Positions 56,500 through 64,000 of a DNA stretch of 64,000 nt are shown here, one piece after another. The stretch's first letter is position 1; each line of letters begins with the position of its first letter. Location: assembly GCA_014529385.2 (NCBI GenBank), contig CM043967.1, forward strand, positions 133,354,682-133,418,681, given 5' to 3'. A program made the translations under genes and the position numbers. This stretch comes from Adiantum capillus-veneris (taxonomy: Eukaryota > Streptophyta > Polypodiopsida > Polypodiales > Pteridaceae). Under the pieces are notes generated by a model that was not told the origin of the DNA, did no database searches, and saw only the letters and a list, made by a program, of their open reading frames with translations.

Positions 56500-56580
56500 A
56501 TCTCTCGTGTATGAAAATTATCTCTCTCCATTAAGTAAACTACTCAAATAATCTACTTAGCTACATAATATTTCCCAACA
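55841..56580 (+). repeat. 5' LTR of element J
   Basis: It starts TGTTAAGTATGGAGCC and ends CCCAACA. A TATAAAA box is at 56221-56227. A CT microsatellite lies at about 56436-56498. Confidence 0.9.
56221..56227 (+). promoter_or_regulatory. TATA box in 5' LTR of element J
   Basis: TTTTGGCCTATAAAAGGAGGCC is the local context; the same box is at 59813-59819 in the 3' LTR. Confidence 0.7.
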
Positions 56581-56582
56581 AC

Positions 56583-56598
56583 TGGTATCAAAGCAAGG
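56583..56598 (+). promoter_or_regulatory. Primer binding site of element J (initiator tRNA-Met)
   Basis: TGGTATCAAAGCAAGG starts two bases after the LTR and differs from the usual TGGTATCAGAGC by one base in the core. Confidence 0.85.
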
Positions 56599-56653
56599 TT
56601 TGCTCATAGCTAAAGTATCTCAAGGAAAGGATTCCTTGAATTGAGTGGGAGTA

Positions 56654-57250
56654 ATGGCTAAGGAAGGTAAGCTCAAGATCCAGAAGTTCAATGGCAAAAT
56701 CTACCAACACTAGAAGATGCAGATTAAAGAATATCTCTACCAAAAAGATCTCTATTTGCCACTAGACGGTCTTGCAAAGAAGCCTGCAACAATGGCAGAC
56801 GAAGAATGGATTGTCCTTGACCGAAAGTCATTAGGAACAATCCGGCTAATCTTGGCATCAAAGGTGGCCTTCAACGTTTTGGAGATGAAGACTATGAAGG
56901 ACTTGATGAAGTCACTTGACGACCTTTACGAGAAACCATCGGCATCCAATAAGGTATTTCTCATGAAGCGCTTGTTCAATCTAAAAATGGCATGGAGTTG
57001 CAGAACACTTGAACGACTTTAACACCAACATAAGTCAACTTCGATTCGTGAGGGTCAATTTTGACAACGAAGTGCAAGCCCTCCTTATACTATCATCTCT
57101 ACCAGATAGCTAGGACGGCCTTGTGATGGTTGTAAGTAACTCTGTCTCCAACACAAAGACTCTTAAGTTTGATGATGTTGTGGGTGTTCTCCTAAGCAAT
57201 GAAATGCAAAGGAGAAACACATGTGAATCATCAAATATTGCACTGTTAGC
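56654..57250 (+). pseudogene. gag of element J
   Basis: The frame starts MAKEGKLKIQKFNGKIYQH, followed by a TAG at 56714 where copia gag usually has Trp. It continues with KMQIKEYLYQKDLYLPL, LILASKVAFNVL and LYEKPSASNKVFLMKRLFNLKM, the standard copia gag pattern. After 57020 the frame shifts and stops are dense. No CCHC zinc knuckle was found; it would lie in the part replaced by the foreign stretch. Confidence 0.8.
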
Positions 57251-57265
57251 GGAAACAAGAGGAAG

Positions 57266-57850
57266 ATGGAAGGAGATATTCAACAGACTCCTTTGACACG
57301 CTTCTGTGACCTAGAGCTATCGATCTGGCAGAGTGATCCTGAATTTGCTGATGATTTAGAAGGGGAGCAAACTTCTTCTCTATTGACAATCTGCGACACA
57401 CAGCTCACACTAAGGCAGAATGATCATGAACTTGATGATGCTGATTCAGAGGGGGTGCATAGTGAAGTGCAATCTCTTGTTGATGAATATGATTGGTTTC
57501 ACTGTGCCTATGATACAGACAGGGAAGTAGATGAAAATTTCAATGTGCATGCTGAACTTTGTGCTACAGACTTGAAGAGAAGTTTACTGCGGATACGGTT
57601 AGTATGCATGTCACATGTGGAAATCTTAGTTTACAGCAACCTGAGATGTACAGGATTGAGGAACCTTCTCAAGCGGTGGACCTAGACCTTATGTGCTTAT
57701 TGGACGAAGCTTTGGAAGGGTTCTCAAACACAGATGCTAAGGATACCAATCAATTCAGAATCATGCATGAGCAAGTTTTAGCAGACGATGAACTTATGCA
57801 GCTGCTCAACCTATGCCCCAAAGATCTACAAGAGAAAGCAGACCTCTAGA
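57266..57850 (+). pseudogene. Acidic ORF of unknown origin inside element J
   Basis: A 139-codon frame (57266-57685) and an overlapping second frame (57559-57849) together read as one acidic protein without retroelement motifs. An internal repeat is visible: RFCDLELSIWQSDPEFADD and TICDTQLTLRQNDHELDDA, with a looser third relative (HVTCGNLSLQQPEMYR). The second frame ends in a helix-rich part (LLDEALEGFSN, ELMQLLNLCPKDLQEK). It sits where copia has zinc knuckle, protease and integrase. It may be captured host coding DNA or an unusual spacer. I do not recognise it. Confidence 0.5.
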
Positions 57851-57933
57851 AAGGTTCATTCCTTCCTTCAACCATCTCTTGGTCTCAAATCCTCGAGAAC
57901 CAAAATCATGCGAAGAAGCTGTGCAACACGAAT

Positions 57934-59350
57934 ATGGATAAAGAGCATGTAAGCGGAGATAGACTCATACATCGCAACCAAACATGGGAGTTGCTTGAGT
58001 TTCCTAAAGGTAAGCACACTTTGCAGAACAAATGGGTGTATAACTTGAAGGAAGAAGAAGGTGGGAAGAAAAGATACAAGTCAAGGCTTGTGACCAAAGG
58101 GTTTTCCAAAAGAAAGGTACTGATTTCAATGAGATATTTTCTCTTGTTGTAAAAATGAACTCAATTAGGCTTGCCTTAAGCCTTGTGGTTATTCATGACT
58201 TAAATCTTGATCAAATGGATGTGAATATGGCATTCCCTCATGGTGATTTAGAGGAGAAAATTTACATGCTTCAACCAAAGGGGTATGAAGTAAAGGATAA
58301 GGAGAAAATGGTTCACAGATTAAAGAAGAGCTTGTATGGTCTAAAGCAAGCATCAAGATAGTGTACTTGAAGTTTAATCAATGATGGGAAGTTCATCATC
58401 CTAATGTTGTATGTTGATGACATGCTAATTGCAAGTGCTAACATGAAGGATATCAAAGACCTAAAAGAGGAGCTGTCTAAATCTTTTTCAATAAAAGATT
58501 TAGATGCTGCAAAGTAGATACTTGGTATAAAGATATCAAGGGATAGTACGAAGAAGATAGTAAAGCCATCTCACGAGGATTACATCAAGAAGGTACTAAA
58601 AAGGTTTGCAATGCAAGATGTAAAATCGTTTTCTACACCTTTGACTAGTCACTTTAAACTAACCAAAGGAAATGTATCCAAAGACACAAGAAGAGATAGC
58701 CTATATGTCTAAAGTTCCATATGTTGCATCGATAGGTTCTCTCATGTATGCTATGGTCTGGACAAAGCCAGAGATTGCACATGCAGTGGGAGTTGTAAGT
58801 AGATTCATGGACACTCTAGGTAAAGAGCTTTGGCAAGCTGTGAAGTGGATACTTAGGTATCTAAAAGGGACAACAACAAATGCTTTGTGTTTTGGAGACA
58901 TTGATATTTTTCTGCAAGGATATGCTGATGCAGATATGGCAGGTGACAAAGATACTTGAAGGAGCACTATTAGCTATATCTTCACAGTTGGAGGCACAAC
59001 TTTAAGTTGGGCTTCAAAGCTGCAAAAAGTGGTCTCACTTTCTACCATAGAAGCAGAGTATGTAGCAATGATGGAGGCAAGCAAAGAAATTTTGTGGCTT
59101 CACAGATTCTTGGAGGAGCTTGGATACAAGCAAAAAAATTATGTCTTGCATATTGACAGTTAAAGCGTCATTCACCTTGCAAAGAATTCAGTCTTTCACT
59201 CAAGCACAAAGCACATTGAGGTGAGATATCACTTTATACGTACTTTTTTGGAAGAGGGATAGCTAAAGCTAGAAAGGTGCACACAAGTGAGAATCATGTA
59301 GACATGTTTACAAAGGTGGTCAACAAGGAGAAGTTGAACTTTTGCTCATC
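57934..59350 (+). pseudogene. reverse transcriptase and RNase H of element J
   Basis: Copia RT begins NQTWELLEFPKGKHTLQNKWVY and KSRLVTKGFSKRK. A frame change follows, then DLNLDQMDVNMAFPHGDLEEKIYM, KKSLYGLKQASR and, after a stop, LMLYVDDMLIAS with the catalytic YVDD at 58410-58421. The C-terminal part has YVASIGSLMYAMVWTKPEIAHAVG and RNase H with GYADADMAGDKDT, TTLSWASKLQKVVSLSTIEAEYVAM and a final TKHIEVRYHFIR. At least five stops or shifts. RT directly precedes RNase H and the 3' LTR, as in copia. Confidence 0.85.
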
Positions 59351-59422
59351 TTCAATCGGCATTCAAGGATAAGAAGCCATGATGGAAAGCAGTCACAGGT
59401 TTGGTGTGGAGATCAATCTCCA

Positions 59423-59431
59423 AGTGGGAGA
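59423..59431 (+). promoter_or_regulatory. Polypurine tract of element J
   Basis: AGTGGGAGA in the copia context CAAGTGGGAGATTGTTAAG, directly before the 3' LTR. Confidence 0.8.
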
Positions 59432-59432
59432 T

Positions 59433-60020
59433 TGTTAAGTAGGGAGCCTGATTTACCCCTTGTAACTTTTAGTTTTAAAAACGCACATTTGTAAGGCCCC
59501 CATTATGAGGAGAATCCATGGTGCGTAAAAAAAAATCACTCAACAAAAAACCAAAATTTCGTCGGAATATTTCCTTTTTGCCTTAATATTATGACCGGAC
59601 GACGATCGGAAAGTGATAAAAAAAGGGCAAATTGGTTGGCCGGTTGATCGGTGGTGGCTGGTAGTCAATGGCCGATGGCTGATTTCTAGGCGCAAACTTG
59701 TCTTCTCAAGGGCGGCCACACATAGACGCATTGGAGAGTCCAACTTGGACTTGTATACAAAAGGGTGGCTGCACACGGTTGTCTCTCATAAGAGAGGATT
59801 GCCCTTTTGGCCTATAAAAAGAGGCCTCTTGTACACACAAAAGGCATTGTGGTGCATTGTGAAGTTAATGAAGCAAGGTGTATGTGAGGTGGTGAGAGTG
59901 AAGCAAGGTGGGAATTCCATTTAAGGGTATAATCCCTTTGTAACCTACTTTTAGTTTGAAGTACTAAAGCCATTGAGTGACTGCTTTCCCATGGACGTAG
60001 TCCACATTGGGTGAGCCATG

Positions 60021-60100
<80 letters not shown>

Positions 60101-60187
60101 CTATAATCTCCCGTGTGTGAAAATATCTCTCTCCAATTAAGTGAACTACTCAAATAATCTACCTAGCTACGTCCTATTTCCTAACAA
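59433..60187 (+). repeat. 3' LTR of element J
   Basis: It starts TGTTAAGTAGGGAGCC and ends CCTAACA. The TATA box is at 59813-59819 and a CT microsatellite at about 60026-60098. Confidence 0.9.
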
Positions 60188-60192
60188 AAGTT
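60188..60192. repeat. Target site duplication of element J, right
   Basis: AAAGT, one base different from GAAGT on the left. Confidence 0.7.
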
Positions 60193-61689
60193 ATTTCAAC
60201 GATATGAGTCTAATCCATCTACTCTTTAGGTGGTGAACGAATCTATATTGCTATTCAAAATTCAAAGCGTGTCTTTGGACACTTGGTATCACGTGAGTTT
60301 ATATTCCTCCTATTGTGATTGCCCAAATTGGTCCTCCCAATGCAATAATCTATACAGAGTGCTCCTAATATTGCAAATCCATTTTTGGATGCTACACGCA
60401 GTCTCTTGTGGAGAATTTGAATGCAATGGCTAAACTTTCTACAAACAACGGAATGCAAGAATGTCCTCAGGATGTGGAGGTAGGGAGTGGTTGTGATGCC
60501 GCAGAACTGAGTGTTGACATGCATAGCTTTGAGCAAGATATGGACAGGATTGATACAAAGATAGTTTCTTGTATTGACAAGTTTAGAGATTTCTTGCAGT
60601 AGCTTTCGAATAATTTGTCCACAAGGACATTGGTGTAGAAGGACATAGCTCTTGGACAATTAAAGATCTCTATGGAGGACCTGAAAAATCTCCATGAGCC
60701 AAAGAAAGCGAGCATACCATATAGAGGCAACATTAAAAAAATTCAAACCAATATCATGCAAACACGGCTTGGGCATGGCAGGCTGTTAAGTATCATTGAT
60801 CCTCTTTCGGATGCACTCGATGGTAGCTCCTAGGCAAACAATACTAGGAGACTCACAGGTTGGTTGAGGCACGAACACCAACGAGGGTGAAGTGGTGTGC
60901 ACTTTTAAAAATGGTGGCGTATTTATTGTCCTTGTTGTTGTAGTAAGACTCTTCTTGTTGATGAATCTTGCATAATATGCTGCCATATATGCCATGCTTT
61001 GTTGCCTTTATTTCAAAAGCATTTGGCTGCATCTTCTACTGGGATGGCAACAGCTTATCAAAGGTTTTATTATTGCGTGTGACTATGAGGTGCCACTTGA
61101 AGGAAGTGAATGGCATTTCACACTCAATCTTGATGATGATAGAATCTATGAAAAGATCTACATATCAAGGATACACATAACCCTTATGTGATGAACGTGT
61201 AGGGCCTTTACGTTCGCCATTATTGTAGGATCAACCCCAAGAGGAGGCTTGCCAGACATGCAAGCACTATGTCTATATGGGAGTGTTGTGCATCAGCTAT
61301 GTAGGCATTTTGAGATATACATTAGTCATTATGGCATGTATATACAACCGGTCTTGTTTGTGTGCCGGCGATCGTGGCCTTCTTGGTCTTGTTTCTTCCC
61401 ACGGGTCTTTTTTTATGATACAAGAGTTTGTGTTGGGTTGTGATCCCCTTGTCAAGTTTATGCATTTCCATTGTGTGGGTTTATAGAAGGTCTTGTATAA
61501 CATTGAGAGCATGTTTATGCATACAATCAACCATGACTGAGGTTTTGTTGTTGTTGCTTGGAATGCAAACCTCATATGTACCTCGACTCAAGAAAACTTC
61601 CATAAACGAATACCTCGCCAAACCGGATGTACCAATATGTATCCAAAGTGCCAAAAAACCAAGCATGTAACCTAGCATAGTCGCCATCA
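60193..61689 (+). other. Unassigned DNA, with one weak coding remnant
   Basis: The stretch at 60408-60770 gives MENLNAMAKLSTNNGMQECP, a helix with HSFEQDMDRIDTKIVSCIDK, a stop and then further helical sequence (LGQLKISMEDLKNLHEPKKA). It could be the remnant of a gene, but nothing is recognised. From 60970 to 61690 only short open frames on both strands occur; no repeat or retroelement motif was seen. Confidence 0.35.
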
Positions 61690-63560
61690 AAATCAGCTTA
61701 ATGAGCTTAGAAACTCGCTCTCGCATAAGTACCAAAACTCAAGACAAATGCAGTAGCTTTCCATAAACCTGGACCTTGCAATAAATGAACGTAAACAACT
61801 TGGATATCGTGGACTCGCAAACAACTCGCGGTGGACTCGCATAACTCAAGAAAAATGCAATAACTTTCCCTAAACCTAGACCTTGCAATAAACCAAAACT
61901 TGCCATAAACCTGGACTGCCATAAACATGGACCTCGCAATAAACCTAGACCTTGCCATAAACATGGGCCTCGCAACAAACCTGAACTACCATAAACCTAG
62001 ACCTTGCGATAAATGAACGTAGACAACTTGGACATCGTGGACTCACAAACAACTCGCCATCCTAGACTCGCATAAGCACCAAAATTCAAGAAAAATGCAA
62101 TAACTTGCCATAAACCTTGCAATAAACCAAAACTTCCATAAAACTTGGACCTCTCCATAAACCGAAACTTGCCATAAAATCTAAACATAAACATGTACCT
62201 CGCACTAAATATGGACCTTGCCATAAATCTTGGACCTCACCATAAACCGGAACTTGCCATAAAATCTGGACATAAACATGGACCTCGCAATAAACCTGGA
62301 CCTCGCCACCATAAACATGGACCTTACAATAAACTTGGACCTTGTGATAAATGAACGTAGACAACTTGGACATTGTGGACTCACATAAGTATCAAAACTC
62401 AAGAAAAATGCAATAACTTGCCATAAAATCTGGACATAAACATGGAACTCGCAATAAACCTGGACCTTGTCATAAAATCTGGACCTCACCCCATAAAACC
62501 TGGACATAAACATGGACCTTGCAATAAATGAACCTAGACAACTTGGACATCGTAGACTTGCATAAGTACCAAAACTCAAGAAAAATGCAATAACTTGCCA
62601 TAAACCTTGCAATAAACGGGATCTTGCCATAAAATCTGGACATAAACATGGACCTCGTAATAAACTTGGACCTTGCCATAAAAACCTGGACCTCGCCATA
62701 AACCAGAGCTTGCCATAAAACCTAGACATAAACATGGACCTCGCCATAAACATGGACCTCGCAATAAATCTGGACCTTGCAATAAATGAATGTAGACAAC
62801 TTGGACATCATGGACTCGCAAACAACTCGCCATCGTGGACTCGCATAAGTAACAAAACTCAAGAAAAATGCAATAACTTGCCATAAACCTTGCAATAAAC
62901 TGGAACTTGCCATAAATCAAAACTTTCCATAAAACCTGGACATAAACATGGACCTCTCAATAAACTTCGACCTTGCCATAAATTTGGACATAAACATGGA
63001 CCTCGAAATAAACCTAAACTGCCATAAAGCTGAACCTTATGCCAATTGAACACAAACAACTAGGACCTCACCATAAAGGGAAACACCACAAACAATAAAC
63101 CTTGCCATAAACCTGGACACACCATAGTTGCAATAAGTAGTCCAGGTTTTTAGAAAATACAATTACAGCAAAGCCAACACATTATGAAACTGAGTGAAAA
63201 GCAACTTATGACCCTCGCAAAACTTGCTTAAAATAGTCATCATCATCATTCACACTTCAACCCCATAATGCCAAAAATCAGAATAACATCATCGATACTT
63301 CACCATCCAAACACCAAGTAACTACATAATAAATGATATCTGAAAGAATTTACATAAGAGGTAGCAACCTCACCCATACCACAACAACAAAACTGGAACT
63401 TGACTTGCTATAAACTTGGATGCACCAAAAACCCTAAACCTCGCCATAATAAACACACCACACTACTTTCATCACTTGGACTCGGCATAAACTTACACAC
63501 ATTGTAGATCTCACAATAAACCATGACTCAAGTGTCATACCATAAAGACTCAAGAAAAAT
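61690..63560. repeat. Array K: irregular satellite-like tandem repeat
   Basis: The basic unit is about 16-18 bases, of the kind CCTCGCAATAAACATGGA or CTTGCCATAAACCTGGA. It is interspersed with a longer unit: ATAAATGAACGTAGACAACT, TGGACATCGTGGACTCGCA and a CTCAAGAAAAATGCAATAAC segment. The long unit recurs near 61776, 62004, 62342, 62518 and 62776 (spacings of about 228, 338, 176 and 258 bases), which shows a higher-order structure. Toward 63500 the units become rare. The minus strand has long open frames with repeated F(M/I)ARS peptides, a consequence of the unit having no stop in that frame. Confidence 0.88.
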
Positions 63561-64000
63561 TGGGTAATGTCAAATTGTCATTTCCCAATTTCATAATACC
63601 ATTTACATAGATCGACTAGTCAAATTTTTTAATAGATGATAGAAAAAAAAATTGACAAAGACTATTCAACTTCAAGACACCATCCATGGAGATTTTGCCT
63701 CATAATAAGTAACTTGCCTATACCAAGGCAAGGCTATACCAATGCACTTTCAGACAAGCATTCCCAACAAAACAAGAAGCAAAATAGTGAACTTAGTCTT
63801 CTGCCACAACCTCAAGACACCATCCATGGAGATTCTTCCTCAACATCAATATGTCATCATGGTCAAACCATTTCTTCTTTCCCTGCAACACATAGGCAGT
63901 CACATGGAAGCACTGTAATAAGTAAGCAATGAGAAGAGATATGGACCAACTAGACAAGCACATGGAAGTTATGGCACCATACCTTACTCTTGTCTCGAAG
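63561..64000. other. Unassigned DNA at the right edge
   Basis: Nothing coding is supported. A short direct repeat, TCAAGACACCATCCATGGAG, occurs near 63671 and 63811. Confidence 0.5.

Larger units (their letters stand above)
55841..60187 (+). mobile_element. Element J: degenerate Ty1/copia LTR retrotransposon
   Basis: LTRs of 740 and 755 bp (TGTTAAGTA ... AACA), an initiator tRNA-Met PBS, gag, RT and RNase H in copia wording, and a PPT before the 3' LTR. The internal region is only 2.85 kb. Protease and integrase are missing and an unrelated coding stretch lies in their place (57266-57850). Stops and frameshifts are common. The LTRs differ at many positions and the target duplication has one mismatch, so it is older than G. 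Confidence 0.88.

Noticed and set aside
61700-63059. Long minus-strand open frames with repeated FMARS/FYGK peptides
   Set aside because: They arise from the tandem unit of array K, which has no stop in these frames; all shift with the repeat and overlap one another in different frames.
1-64000. CRISPR array, bacterial operon or phage content
   Set aside because: The repeats are LTRs, microsatellites or a satellite; no regular repeat-spacer pattern, no cas or phage proteins, and all coding DNA is plant retroelement-like.

Overview
The window looks like intergenic DNA from a large-genome land plant. Nearly everything recognisable is LTR retrotransposon: Ty3/gypsy pol of chromovirus and non-chromovirus type, Ty1/copia, and plant-type primer binding sites (tRNA-Asp, initiator tRNA-Met and a GGCG...CTGGGGA type). 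The elements are nested and mostly broken by stops and frameshifts. The retroelement proteins remind me of non-flowering plants such as ferns, but that is only an impression. I found no host protein gene, rRNA, tRNA or CRISPR array that I can support.

Layout, with letters used below. A (1-9251, +): gypsy element with gag, protease, RT/RNase H, integrase and an unusual extra 3' ORF. B (about 9.97-22 kb, +): a pol-less LTR element ('P-type') coding for a large protein I do not recognise, split by C (13.4-20.4 kb, +), a chromodomain gypsy element. 22.36-22.80 kb: a gag fragment of the A family. D (about 22.8-37 kb, -): a second P-type element, interrupted by E (28.7-33.9 kb, -), a dual-RNase-H gypsy element of Tat/Ogre type flanked by 2.4-2.6-kb direct repeats. 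F (about 37-39.55 kb plus 50.76-51.59 kb, -): LTR and leader of a third P-type element. Its LTR is split by G (39555-50755, +), a complete 11.2-kb non-autonomous gypsy element with LTRs, tRNA-Asp PBS, PPT and a perfect CTCGA target duplication; G itself carries a 1.3-kb TIR element with TTAA flanks. H (51.59-52.4 kb, +): integrase 3' end and start of an LTR. I (about 54.1-55.7 kb, +): a MULE-like transposase relic. J (55841-60187, +): a degenerate copia element in which an unrelated ORF sits where protease-integrase should be. K (61.7-63.5 kb): an irregular satellite-like array.

How the parts relate. A and G share a gag with four zinc-knuckle positions, a protease and a tail with repeated Trp motifs (W-x-P-K type), but G has no RT or integrase and would need a partner such as an A-like element. 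B, D and F have no pol either. B and D share two conserved protein regions, and each of the three carries its own recurring palindrome in LTR-like and leader DNA. The PPT of B is identical over 14 bases to that of A and to an internal PPT of G, which fits use of shared machinery.

The strongest candidates for something undescribed are: a second retropepsin-like domain plus the Trp-motif tail downstream of integrase in A, with a related tail in G; the P-type family with its unknown protein; and the element-specific palindromes.
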